DNA of 64,000 nucleotides from Ophiosphaerella korrae (taxonomy: Eukaryota > Ascomycota > Dothideomycetes > Pleosporales > Phaeosphaeriaceae). Positions 32,712 to 44,155 of this stretch are shown here, piece by piece (the stretch's first letter is position 1; every line of letters begins with the position of its first letter). The stretch lies in NCBI GenBank assembly GCA_028456385.1, contig JALNQF010000028.1, forward strand, positions 186,001 to 250,000. Reading direction: 5' to 3'. The position numbers were made by a program, and so were the translations under genes. The notes under the pieces are model-generated. The model was not told where the DNA came from. It worked only from the letters and a program-made list of their open reading frames with translations, and searched no databases.

Positions 32712-33786
32712 AGTGCCAATTGAAGCAAGCAGGTCTGTCTCGGGATCGCAATACTTGCAGCACTCTTCCACTTATATCCTCTCGAACCTTTTACCATTAC
32801 CGTCAATTACCCCGAGGCAACTTGGCGGCAGGTAATTGATATACGATCTCTACCAATTTCGCTAAGCTGCTGCCCAGGTCCCCGGTTAAAGAGCATACTT
32901 TAAGTGTCAAGCCGCGGATGATGCATGTCAATAACGTGTGGAGTGGCGGGTAATGATATTCGTTAATTGGAGGAAATCTGGTGTTCCTGGGCGGATGAAT
33001 TGCGGTTTGCAGATCCATGTCGACCCCTCCTCTTAGGATGCGACCTCACCTTCCAGGACTGGTGTCGGTCACTAACAAGCCTCTTGTATCGTCCCCAAGC
33101 CTTGGTACGCACGCTGAGGTATCGAAATGGTCTGAGGACTAATAGTATTTGCCTTGGTCGGCTTTGTTAGAAGCCAAATGAGTCCACGAGACTGTATGCT
33201 GCTTGTATGCCTAGGCACTTAATAACTATCTATGGATAATGTTCAACTTACGTCCTTCCTGTAAGTTTTACGGATTTGGTTGTCTTGTATGAATATCCCC
33301 ATTGGAAGATGGAGTTAGCTCAGCACACCCCGCCTCTCGGTTGAGTTGGAACCTTGGAACCCAAAAAATCCATGGATGGGTCGTCTAACCTGTGGGCCTG
33401 ATGAATTAATAAGGCTAACGCCACTCATCTTCTTCACGATTTACACGCCTAGTAGCCGCAAGTTTTAGAAAGAGAAACTTCAGCCACCTCATCTAACAAT
33501 TCTAAGTTGGTGGCAAAGGCTTTTTTTCGTTTTCTCGGGGTAAACATTTTTCATCCCTATATCCGGGAGGCTAGGAAATGACTGAAATCTCATCCCAGAA
33601 GCATGGGCCCTACACTTTCATTATAGGCATGGTATTTGAGATATGTAGTGTGGCATTTGCTGCCTCTACGGATGCCAAGAATGGGAGCTTGACGGAAACA
33701 TTTCGGCCCGATATCGGATCGCTTTCAATCAGATAACGATGGTCAAGTAGGTACACCAACAAAAGCACTGAGCTCGATCATCAATC
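32712..33786. other. Intergenic, divergent promoters of GH51 and amidohydrolase
   Basis: About 1.1 kb between divergent genes. Short frames only (at 32803-33018 and 32967-33170), with no recognised similarity. Confidence 0.45.
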
Positions 33787-35421
33787 ATGGCTGCAACGCA
33801 ACCAGGAACCGTTTTTACCGGTGGCCATTTCTTCTACTCGGAGTCAGGCAGCTCTGAAGTGCAGTTCCGCAATACACTTGTCGTCCAAGATGGCAAGATT
33901 GCACGCATAGGGGATATGGATACTTCTGAAATCCAATCGTTCCGAGACGCCGGATGTGAGGTAAAGGACCTTTGTGGTAACTACATTTTTCCAGGATTCA
34001 TTGATGCGCATATGCATTTCCTCCTCCTCGGCCAGTCTCTGAATAAAGTGCAACTGGACGGCTGCAAAGACATAGCCGAAATCCGAGCCCGCATCACACA
34101 ATATGCCAACCATCACCCAGACAAAGAGCGTATTCTTTGTTCGGGGTGGATGCACAGCATGACGGGCGGCGAAGCGAAATCTAGCATGCTAGACGACCTG
34201 GATTCGCGGCCGATCTATATTGACTCCAAGGATTTGCACTCATGTTGGTGCAATAGCGCTGCATTGCAAGAGATGGGTATAGAAGAAATGGAAGATCCAG
34301 CAGGCGGAACCATTGAGCGAGGTCTGGATGGAAAAGCCTCGGGCCTGCTGAGTGAATCGTGTATATTGTTGATTGTGTGGCCTTACCTGGCAAAGGTGTT
34401 GCCAATAGAGGACAAAAGGGCAGCGCTGAAGGCAGCTATCAACGCATACCATGCAGTCGGCTGCACGGGATGCATTGATATGGCAATGGATGAAAATGCG
34501 TGGGAGGCGATACTCTCGCTTCGAGAAGCTGAAGGGGGCTCGTTGCCGCTTCGGGTAGCGGCTCATTGGTGCATATTGCCAGGGGACGGAGAGGAACATC
34601 GTTTGCGACAGGTGGAACGAGCAATTGAGCTGAGCAAGCAATTCAATTCTGATACCAGTCCAGATTTGAGAATCGTGGGCATCAAGATCATCTGCGATGG
34701 TGTGATTGATGCATGCACCGCCGCATTGGCAGAGCCATACACTACCAATGGCCACTTGGAAGGACCAATTTGGACGCCAGAGATGTTAGACGCTGTTGTC
34801 AAGAGAGCTTGCGAAGAAAAACTACAGTGCGCGCTGCATGCAATTGGCGACCGAGCTGTGCACAATGCTGTCAATGTACTTGAGAGATACGGGGAGGCAG
34901 GCCAACGCCACAGGATCGAGCATCTAGAGCTCACGGCGCCAGAGGATGCCAAACGATTAGGGCGATTGGGTATCACAGCAAGCATCCAGCCAGTACATTC
35001 TGATCCTGCTATCTTAAGAGCATGGCCCAAACTACTTGGTCCTGAGCGACTAAAGCGTGCATTTGCCTACTCCGAATTTGCGGATCATGGCGCGAATCTG
35101 GCTATTGGTTCAGACTCGCCGACCGCACCATATGCTCCGCTACCAAATCTGTACGTGGCGACTACACGCAAGTCGGCAAGACAACCAGGTGGAGCAGATG
35201 ATGCGGTCAATGCTAACTTCAGATTGGATCTGGCGCAGGCTATAGTTGCGGCGACTGACGGTGCAGCATATTCTTGCTTTGCAGAAAGGAGAATTGGAAG
35301 ACTGGAGGTTGGCAAGCTGGCAGACTTTGTGGTGGTTGATATGGGGTGGGACGGCGAGCAATTGCTTGGTGCAACGGTCAAGGAGACTTGGTTTCAAGGA
35401 CGGAAAGTGTTTGGATGTTAA
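33787..35421 (+). CDS. Amidohydrolase, YtcJ-like (Amidohydro_3)
   Basis: Single exon of 544 residues from ATG 33787. Metal-ligand motif H-x-H is at His75/His77 in 'FPGFIDAHMHFL'. Later landmarks are 'GIKIICDGVID', 'LHAIGDRAVHNAV', 'HRIEHLEL' and 'IGSDSPTAPY', in the order seen in the YtcJ/AepA branch of the metal-dependent hydrolase superfamily. The C-terminal 'RRIGRLEVGKLADFVVVD' is the usual returning beta-sandwich strand. There is no signal peptide, so it is probably cytosolic. Members hydrolyse amide bonds, but the substrate of the fungal enzymes is mostly unknown. Confidence 0.92.
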   Translation: MAATQPGTVFTGGHFFYSESGSSEVQFRNTLVVQDGKIARIGDMDTSEIQSFRDAGCEVKDLCGNYIFPGFIDAHMHFLLLGQSLNKVQLDGCKDIAEIRARITQYANHHPDKERILCSGWMHSMTGGEAKSSMLDDLDSRPIYIDSKDLHSCWCNSAALQEMGIEEMEDPAGGTIERGLDGKASGLLSESCILLIVWPYLAKVLPIEDKRAALKAAINAYHAVGCTGCIDMAMDENAWEAILSLREAEGGSLPLRVAAHWCILPGDGEEHRLRQVERAIELSKQFNSDTSPDLRIVGIKIICDGVIDACTAALAEPYTTNGHLEGPIWTPEMLDAVVKRACEEKLQCALHAIGDRAVHNAVNVLERYGEAGQRHRIEHLELTAPEDAKRLGRLGITASIQPVHSDPAILRAWPKLLGPERLKRAFAYSEFADHGANLAIGSDSPTAPYAPLPNLYVATTRKSARQPGGADDAVNANFRLDLAQAIVAATDGAAYSCFAERRIGRLEVGKLADFVVVDMGWDGEQLLGATVKETWFQGRKVFGC

Positions 35422-35818
35422 ATCAGGTATACATAGGTAGTATGTCTCGATAGGACAGAATAACAGAAGCACCTGATCAATAGCCGGTGGCAGCGATGGA
35501 CTCGTGGGGGTGGCGGCAGCAACCAAGAGCCGCCGGGTCAATACATAGTAGCATCATCACTGGCGGCATCTATGCGTAGTGGACAGCCTTCCTGGAAAAG
35601 CTGGAAGAGTTTGGCTGCGGCAGGCAGGCAGCACGTGTTTGGGTCCAAGTATGGATAGCTGCTGTCTCGGCAAGGTTCCAATGCGGCCGCATCTACAACC
35701 CAATCGGGATAGAAGCGTCATCATCCCGAATACCGACAGACTTGAGGGTCTGTTATGAGTTGACGGGACGATGAATTCTTTATGATTCCTCCTGGCAATT
35801 CTCGACCCGCCTGCCGCC
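35422..35818. other. Intergenic, no gene seen
   Basis: 3' region of the amidohydrolase and promoter of the Zn2Cys6 gene. No repeat or RNA gene recognised. Confidence 0.5.
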
Positions 35819-38086
35819 ATGCCTGGTTCTGACGCCAAAGACGGCTCTGGCTCTGCAGCCCAGCCGTTGTCCAAAACGTGCCAGAATTGCTTTTCGCTGA
35901 AGATCAGATGCGATCGCACCCAGCGACAGGACACGTGCGACCGGTGCGCGCGACTGGGCAAGCATTGTGCATTCCGTCCTGCTCGGAGACGCGACCATTC
36001 AGCCAAGCGTGACTCGTAGGCGTCCCAGCGCACATGTATGCACCTCCCCCTCCCCGAAACTAACCACCGTTGTCAGGCGCATACAGGCCCTCGAGCAACA
36101 AGTGCAGGACCTCCTTCGCCTGCAAAGGCCCGGCCTCATCGTCCAGCAACCGCTGCCCGAAGGCTCAGCAGCAAACGCCCCAGCCCCTAACGGCGACGCT
36201 GAGGGCGATGTGGTCGACCAAAACATCGTTTCTGCCGAGCAGGCGGACACGCTGGTGGATATGTACAAGACTGACATGATGCCGCACTTTCCTTTCGTCA
36301 TCGTTCCCCCACATGCTACCAGTAGTACCTTGCGAGGCACCAAACCCTTCCTGTTTCTCGCCATCGTCTCTGTCGCCTGTTTCCACGACCTCACCACCCA
36401 AGACAAGCTGTGCCACCGCTTCAAGTACCTAGTCAGTGAGAAGGTGCTGCTGGGCGGCGATGATTGTTTGCAGCTCGAGTATCTACAAGGCCTTCTGATT
36501 GTGCTGGCCTGGTATGCTGCTGTCAAGCCAAACACCACGTGTCTGACTGCTGACGCCTTCGCTTTGTAGGAACCAATATCATGGCCGATCCAAGTACTAT
36601 TCGCAATACCTGCAGCTCGCCATCTCCATCGCCGTTGACATGCGACTCGACCGCAAACCGATCCACCAAAAACCTAGCAATGCAGGAAGCAAGCGCGACC
36701 CTATCGCCGAAAAAGTGGGCACACAAACTTGGGGACCGGAGGAGCAACGTGCAGCCGCTGGTATATTCTACATCGCATCTACGTACGTGCACACGGTTGT
36801 GTATCTCAAGCTCAATTAGCTCACCCTTCATAGCATCTCCAAGCTGCTGGATAAGATGAACACTTTTCCATGCACGCCAACCATTGAACATGGTACACTT
36901 GCCTTGCGCGAGAAGGCCGAGCACAGAATAGACAAAGATTTATATCATGTTATTCGCTTACAGCGAATCATCGAGACCATCGAGACCATTGCTACCTCCA
37001 CTGATTCTGGTTCTGACTTACAGTCTGCCTATCTGCGCGCCCGAACAGAATTGGAAGATTTTAGAATACACCTTCGCTCTGATGTTGGTGATAGTCGTAA
37101 GTTGACACTTACACATATGCCTTCGGATAACATGCGTTGACTGAGCACGTTTCCCAGACCTTCTTTTCATGCAGTTTCATACCGCTAAGCTCTTCCTCTA
37201 CCAAGTCGCATACTTCGAGCGAAACTTGCAGCAATCGCCCGCCCTGAACCTCGACATCCTATGCGAAGGTCTTGAAGGAGCCAAGTCGTTTCTCGATCTT
37301 TACCTCTGGCTGCCGCCAAAATCGGAGATGGCTTTGACTAACTCTGAATGGATACAGTTGTCCTTTGGTGTAACTCTTGCTGCCAAATTTGCCATCATTA
37401 GTAGGGAGCCCGGTGTCGAATCACAGACACGCGACCTGCGAAACCGCTTGAACATTGATCATGTCTTCAGGCATCTTGCGCTACGCATAGGAGCTCTCGT
37501 AGGCAGAGCTAGGGATGGCAATAAACACAAAGATATATTTTTCTACTACGAACAACGGGTGCGCAAAATCCAGAACTGGTATGAGCGTATGATGCAAGCA
37601 ACGAGTGTAGACAACCCTATGCCTCTAGCAACTTTTCTACCGCGTCAAAGTCAAGATGCTGGCAATCAACAATCAGCATTGCCTCCACAAACACATAATA
37701 CTCATGAAGGTTCATTTCCGGCAACACCAATTCCTGTCTCAACAACGTTCTCACACCAACAGCCTCAAAGCTACACACCAGGTTATCTATCTGAAGTAAT
37801 CCCAACAGTAACACATCAGCAAACATCACAACAGGTGCCACACCATAAGTCCTCACAATCTTCATTGGCTGCTGTCGGTATGATGCCAATGGACACTCAC
37901 TCGTCTTACAGCCCAGTACCAAGCATAGCGTATCCAGATCTAATAAATGCGCAAGGGTGGGGTAACATGTTTGCCATACCCATGGAGCATGATCCGTTGA
38001 TTTTCGATGTTTCGCAAGGCTACGGACTGGGGATGGCTAGTCCGCCTAGCGATACTTCTACTTGGGATAGCCCTCCAGCGCAATAG
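35819..38086 (+). CDS. Zn2Cys6 transcription factor
   Basis: Five exons: 35819-36015, 36077-36511, 36570-36782, 36834-37096 and 37158-38086, giving 678 residues with all four introns GT-AG and phase-consistent. The zinc cluster is at residues 21-50 with spacing C-x2-C-x6-C-x8-C-x2-C-x6-C ('CQNCFSLKIRC' then 'CDRCARLGKHC'). It is followed directly by a coiled-coil dimerisation stretch 'IQALEQQVQDLL'. The middle region contains 'YYSQYLQLAISIAVDMRLDR', which fits fungal-specific regulatory domains. The C-terminal 170 residues are Gln/Ser/Thr/Pro-rich, a likely activation region. It may regulate neighbours, but this is inference from position only. Confidence 0.9.
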
Positions 38087-38932
38087 AAATAATGCGTCCA
38101 GTATATAAGAGCGTGTCTCCGATGTTTTTGTTCGAAAAGAGAGAGAATCACCAGTCCGATAGCCTTTTTGTATGCTTCAGAGGAGGACCACACACACTCT
38201 CTCTCAATGGTCAGCGATTTTCTACCTTACCTACAATAACGAGTATTCATGATACTTACCAATTTACACCTTGACTAGGCAGTTATTGTCTCACAAAGCC
38301 CTTCTCCAAACTGATAAAACTCCCAAAGCTTTTCGTAAGGACACCGGAGGGCGCCGCTTCATGCCGTCTAATCGAGAAAAAGGTAGACGGACATGATGTA
38401 ATAACACCCGATCGTATTGACGAACAGGTGGTCTACGAGGTCAAAACTCTTCAAAGTCGTCATTGGTGTATCAGGATTGCATCTCAAACACGCAGCGCCG
38501 TTTCTCAACGCGGCTTGTTTCAGCACCTCGTTTGCACATCCCAATCTCGACCACGGTAACGGGAGCGGAACTCCACTCCGCGCTCGCATCGCCAACACTT
38601 TCTTGCTAGGGAAAATCATTATTGCCTTTGGCGGAATCTCTCCCCCGACCACGGCACGTTTGACCGCTTTGTGGCCGCCTTTAGCCTAACCATCCAAGCA
38701 TTGCAAGTTCGCTTGCCTAAGGAGATGCATTCATTTCGCATGTTTCACGTTGTGTGATGCTCTGAATCGATGATATAATGAACGATGCGTCGCGTCCCAA
38801 GAATGAGGGCACTTCAACTCCACTTTGTGGTTTGGTTTATCGCGCATTAGTTTTCGTACTGCCACCCTCATAAATCGTACCATTTGTACCATACTTCTCT
38901 TTCACCTTACGCTCAAACAACAGACACTCACA
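38087..38932. other. Intergenic, no firm gene
   Basis: Overlapping frames at 38368-38689 on both strands have no recognisable similarity. The right end is the promoter of the YbjQ-like gene. Confidence 0.4.
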
Positions 38933-39445
38933 ATGTTAACTAATCGACGCTCCACCATGATGGTTCCGCCGAGTCGCATGCCCAGCTGGCACCCCCAGTC
39001 AAAGCCTTATCCACCCGCAACAGATGGCACACCTGTTGCATTCGATTCAGAAATCCTTCCAAGCCGCACCCCGGCCCTTCTTACAACCACAACCGCAACA
39101 CTGCCTGGCTATCACCAACGGCGGATTATTGGTAGTGTTCACGGCACTACGACATGTGCGCGCAAGGACACCAAGTCATTTATCAAGAGCATTGCAAGCA
39201 GTTTCGGCAATAACTGGGGCGAGGCAAAGGCTGTCACTTCAATTATTTATCATGCAAGAGATCAAGCGATTGACCGCATGATCAAAGAAGCAGTCACCAA
39301 AGGTGCGAATGCGATCGTAGGGCTAGAGATCAGAGAAAGTGAAATCATGGGTTGTGTGGTTGTTAGTGTCAGTGGGACAGCGTGCTGGGTAGAAAAGGAG
39401 CGGGAACCAAAACGGGACAGCGCCCAGGTTGACCCATTCCTTTAA
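38933..39445 (+). CDS. YbjQ/UPF0145-type heavy-metal-binding domain protein
   Basis: Single exon of 170 residues from ATG 38933. After a 55-residue Pro/Ser/Thr-rich leader, the conserved part begins 'TLPGYHQRRIIGSVHGTTT' and continues through 'RDQAIDRMIKEAVTKGANAI' to 'VVVSVSGTAC'. That is the beta-alpha fold of the YbjQ (UPF0145) family, which forms pentamers in bacteria. The family is annotated as putative heavy-metal binding, but its role is not established. The frame is intact. Confidence 0.85.
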   Translation: MLTNRRSTMMVPPSRMPSWHPQSKPYPPATDGTPVAFDSEILPSRTPALLTTTTATLPGYHQRRIIGSVHGTTTCARKDTKSFIKSIASSFGNNWGEAKAVTSIIYHARDQAIDRMIKEAVTKGANAIVGLEIRESEIMGCVVVSVSGTACWVEKEREPKRDSAQVDPFL

Positions 39446-40698
39446 GACATCGAGATGCGTCAATTTGGATCTGCCCCCCTAGGCGCCCATACCTCAACGA
39501 ACACTTTCTCTCTCCGCCATCACCCTAGCGCGAACAGATTGCACTCGACACAACCATCGATTCGATACAGGCCTAGACCCCGCAATCATGGCTGGCACTA
39601 GGAACAGCGCTCTACATCACCTTCAATGATGTCACGTTTCCTGAATCCTTTCCTTGGTTCAAATTCTACATATACTCTCAAAGCCTTGGCGCAAGTTGTT
39701 GAAAAACACCCTTGGCTATCAACAGTTGCACCAACCTAGTATTCTAAATATTGTCTACGAATTTCTATTTTATTCCGATACTCTGCTCGCTCTGGTATAT
39801 ATCAACTTGATTAAATCTTTCCTGTATTCTCAAAATGGGTTTGTAGCATTGTGGGCTATACCCTGGGTCACTTAGCTGAATCCGCAAACACACTTGATGT
39901 CTTGAGAATTCTAAAAGTAGCTGGAAAACCAATCTTTAGATAGCAAAACACTTCTGCCTTTTGTATTTCCTTTCGTAGAAAGCTCCATGATGATATTTGC
40001 ACTACCCTTGTCAGCCTAGATTCCGCGTACTTCCGGAGCACTCGGGCTCTGTCCATGACTCACAACTCGAGGTAAAACGTAGATTCCTCTTGTTTAGGCG
40101 TAGACGAGGAGAGATTGGTTTGTATGCTATCATTTCATTCATAGTCAGCCAAGGCGTAGACAACTATGGATCGCGTTGTAACTAAGAATCTAACCTCGCA
40201 ATTGATTGAGAATGGGCATTACCAACCACTCCTTGGGCACGTCGGCAGTATTCTTGTGCCTGAGTATTTGTCATCCAGGCGTTTCGACTAATTTTTCAAA
40301 GTAAACTAAAACATATCCACAATACTTCTTTCGCTATTTGTGGAGTTACCGGTTGTTTGTAACTCCATGGCTTCGGATCGATACAGAGGCTGTAGTTGCC
40401 TATGTATGACTAGGACGTTAGATCGAAATTAATCGCATTTTACACATACCGAACCGTAAAATTGTATGCTAAAGACAATAATTCATACCATGTTTACTGA
40501 AAATGTGCATAACTAGCGCGGACAAGAAGTAATCGAAGTAATCCTAAGCTTACGAAATTTTCTCTAACGTTGTTGATTAGGCTCTATAATGAAACCTTGA
40601 TTCGGAAAATTATCTGGTGATATGGTTCTTCGATTTTGTTCTACTCTAGCTGGCCGTTGCCTTCTGCGTCAAGCTCGCACACTCGATTTTTATATATT
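39446..40698. other. Intergenic, AT-rich in places, no gene seen
   Basis: Only short frames without similarity (39654-39875, 39868-40056, 39997-40185). The left part is GC-neutral. From about 40200 it becomes more AT-rich on approach to the pseudogene block. Confidence 0.45.
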
Positions 40699-41310
40699 TT
40701 ACTTGTAACCCGCTCCGCACGAACGCAAGGGAATTGCGTCCTCTTCGTCAGCGACACTCGACTTCCAAGTTTCGTTGTGGACATGGGTCTGGTCAACTGT
40801 GCTCTTTCCTTGCATATCAATATATGTCCTCATTCCAGTCAATTGCGCACCCGGCACACTAGGTAGAGAATTTCCCTTGGTGGTATCGGTATCATCGTAG
40901 CTGCTTTTTCGAAATCTCATGGGGGTAATAGACTTGAAAAATTTGTTCTCCTTTGGGGGTGTGTACGCTTTACTTTGGTTCCTGGTCACGAAGAATGATC
41001 TAAATACTATGGCGGCTGTCATTAGGATGCCGACTTCGGCACTAAGGACCAACTAGTACGTTTCCCATACTGTATCAACTTTCCCTTCGGAAACAAATCC
41101 CTGAAACTCGAATGATATTGATAATAATCATGAATAATGTGAGACCGAGAGAGAGAAGCAGCGCTAGTTTCTGAGCAGGACGGATGCGATCCTCCACACA
41201 ATTGTAATAGGAATGAATAAAACTGCACTTCTTTTAGCAAAGCTTTTTAACAACAAAAGGGCACCTACTCAATAGATCTCCAAGAATATCAAACGACATC
41301 TACGTGAAAG
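40699..41310 (-). pseudogene. Rhodopsin-like fungal integral membrane protein, decayed 3' part
   Basis: Minus strand. Helical segments of a fungal rhodopsin-domain (PF20684-like) membrane protein can be followed in three frames: 'FIPITIVWRI', then 'RIRPAQKLALLLS' and 'TLFMIIINIIRVSG', then 'FVSEGKVDTVWETY'. A TAG stop follows at 41053-41055, and then 'LVLSAEVGILMTAAIVFRSFF' with a polar tail to 40699. At least two single-base frame changes (about 41185 and 41110) and the stop break the gene. No 5' half with the first helices is recognisable upstream, although 'FDILGDLL' near 41280 may be a remnant. The long open tail suggests recent decay. Confidence 0.75.
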
Positions 41311-41636
41311 AGTGAGCAAGCAAGCGGTGCTTTCCAAACTTCCAAACCCGACCACGGGGCTTTACAATGATATCTGTGGAGCAACGAACCGTTTGGTGTT
41401 AGTACAGCCCCCAGGCACTGATAAAGTAGGCTTGCTAGTGGTTTACAAAGGAACTTTGCGGTTAAAGAAGGATCAAGGCAGATTCTGTAATCTCGATTAC
41501 GCATCTGTGTGGCGGTTTTCAACAAAGCGCAATAGCCGAGCTTGGATTTATATGTGTTTATCACGTCCAGGCTCTCGGCCTGTCGGGTACTGGCATCAAA
41601 ATTCTCTTCACGCATTTCTGTAGTCACAAATTTGTA
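41311..41636. other. Gap between two divergent pseudogenes
   Basis: Contains overlapping frames on both strands without similarity. It may hold the missing 5' half of the rhodopsin-like gene, but I cannot recognise it. Confidence 0.4.
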
Positions 41637-43721
41637 ATGGATGCTTTGAATGTCACCACGGACAACCTCAAAATGCCTTCGAAGTTACCGCACACGCTTT
41701 CGTCCATCTCTTTCTCAAGTCATCTCTCCGCATATTCTTCAATTTATCAGTCAACGAATGGATATATAACTTCTGTTTTGAGAAAACCCTTGATAGTGAT
41801 ATTGTTATTACTGGTACCTTTCTTCTTCAACTATCTGGCAGCATTGACATGCTACCATATCGCTCGCCAGAAAAAGGTCTGACAAGTTCCAACTACACTG
41901 CCAGCTTTCCTTCCAATACTTGGAAGCACGTTGCCATTCATATTTAATGGCGCAACTTTTGTTAGACGAGCCACGTACGCAACCACTCCTATTTTGGTCA
42001 CCACGAATAGCTTTGCAGCATATCACTGGGCCTCTACATTCATTATTTGTAGCAAAGTAACGAACTATAGGTTATATGCGGGGCATGCAACTGGCACCTG
42101 CATCTCGCTCGTTTTGGAAGACATCTATCTTATACAACATTCGTTCTCAGTTGCTGCTATGTGGAAGGAGCAACTCCTTTCTTCACCCATCTATTTCTAT
42201 GCATATGCGCTTAAGAACGTGTTCGGTATGCCTTCATCACATCTAGAAGCTTATCGAGTGGACAACTCGGGCCCCTACAAGAAACGGACAGTAATGTCAA
42301 GTTCCATAACCGTGTCGACTTTCGTACTCATGAGAGCTTAGTGGGAGTACTCTCGGGTCCAGGACTGAAGCCAACTTTTGAACGCTTCCGTAGGGGCGTA
42401 GAAGATAAGATGGCTCGAGTCACTCCAAGCAACGGCGCTGGTGATTGGAACAACTATCCTGACATGCCATCCTGGTTTCGTAATATGATAGACGAGGCAA
42501 TAATTGAATCGATGTTTGGAAAAAGGCTTCTGGAGATCAATCCGGGCCTCATGGAGGGCCTTTGGGACTTTGACGATCGTGTTCCTTGGTTTGCGAAACG
42601 GCTTCCGCACTTCTTGCGGCCAAATGCATACAGGACTCGAGAACGACTATTGTATGCGATAAAAAAATGGCATAGAATTTCAAGAAAAGAGTTCAGTCAA
42701 AAAATGGTAGACCAAGACGGGGATGGTGATCCGTGCTGGGGCAGTTACTTGATGCGAGAGCGTCAAGAGATTTTGAGGGCGGTGGATGGTCAGACCGACG
42801 ATGGTGTTGCTGCAGCAGACTTGGGTTTAATTTGGACGTGACTCGTTCTTTGTTTCCTTTACCCTCTCCGTAAAAAACGTATACGGGTTGGCAATATCGG
42901 ACCTTGTCATGCTAAGCAACAATAGCTCTGTTACGAACGCTATTCCTTCAGCAATGATGGCAGTTCTTCACATTTGGAACAACAAAGATCTTTTATCCTG
43001 TGTTCAACGCGAACTACTTACAAAAGCGTTGATCTCGCCAAACAACCCTCCCTCGGCTCTAGATATTAACACAGATGGCCTAAATAAGCTACCACTTTTG
43101 AATTCAATCTATGCAGAAACACTACGCTGCTATGTTCAGGCGTTTATCACACGCTGCAGTGCGCATAAGGACATTCCGATTGGATAGTGGTGGCTGAGGA
43201 AAGTCGATGTTGCGATGGTATCAAGTTATGCTTGTCACATGGACGAAGCGGTGTGGAATACTAGAGGGGCGAACGCCCTGTTGAAAGCTTCTGGGCAGAG
43301 CGATTTCATGTGAGTACGAAAATAGTGATCCCCTTTGAAAGGAGGCCAGAATGGAGATAGGAGTAAACGAGAGGAGAAGGCGAGATGATACGAATACTGA
43401 AGTGCATGACAAAACAGAAAGTAACGAGGTGCACTGTGATATGGGGGACTAGAAGGAAATTGGGTTTCCTACGGATGTAAATTTGAGTTCACTTGTGTGT
43501 TGATGGTACTAGCTATTGTCCTAGGAGGATTTGGCGCTTGCCCGGGAAGACTTTTAATGACGGAAATCATGCTATGGTGTTGCGCATACACGGTCACACA
43601 TTATGAGGTTGAGGTCCTGACGAAGAAGTGGGAGATGGGTAACTCAGGATTTGGATTTGGTACACAAAAACCTAAGGAAAGAATTGTATTTCGAGTAAGG
43701 CAAAGACATAGTTCAAGTTAA
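41637..43721 (+). pseudogene. Cytochrome P450 pseudogene
   Basis: Starts at ATG 41637 with an N-terminal membrane anchor ('VILLLLVPFFFNYLAAL'). A TGA at 41880-41882 interrupts just before the Pro-rich hinge 'PTTLPAFLPILGSTLPF'. A frameshift near 42272 precedes 'NVKFHNRVDFRTHESLVG'. The next block runs 'FERFRRGVEDKM' to 'DLGLIW' and splices at 42838-42916 to 'NNSSVTNAIPSAMM', the I-helix side. The K-helix motif E-x-x-R is 'ETLR'. A TAG at 43185-43187 breaks 'DIPIG-WW', another frame change lies near 43265, and stops fall at about 43333 and beyond. The haem-binding motif 'LGGFGACPGRLL' survives at about 43515-43550. It is related to fungal P450s of the CYP7/8-like type. Confidence 0.9.
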
Positions 43722-44155
43722 TGGAATCTGAAAGGTGGATGTATTGAAGAGTACCTACCTACATAGTAAGTATCTAATAAGGGTTACCTTGCCACCAAGC
43801 GCTACAAAAATCGTCCAAGGATGGCCGAACGCTAGCAGGGGGGTATTGGGCCGCAGCAACCCCGCCGAAGTATAAGCAATTTTCACCCTGTTCAGGTATT
43901 CGCGGAGTTTAATGGTATCCTTTAAGCGGAGTAGCTCAGATGCGCGCTGATGATCCTTGTCTACAGAATATGCATCTATTGTGCCAAGGGATATTTTTGG
44001 CAACTATCCCTAAGCATGCACTGCGAGGCAAGCGTACCGAATTATTAATCAAGCAACAAAGATTTCTATTTCATTATATATCTATTGAATATCTCATACA
44101 TAACCACGTCGCAGTCCATACCAAGTCATCTAAGCCATCTATAGAATCACTCAAG
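43722..44155. other. Intergenic, no supported gene
   Basis: A minus-strand frame at 43755-44003 (82 codons) has no similarity I recognise. The SDR promoter lies at the right end. Confidence 0.45.
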
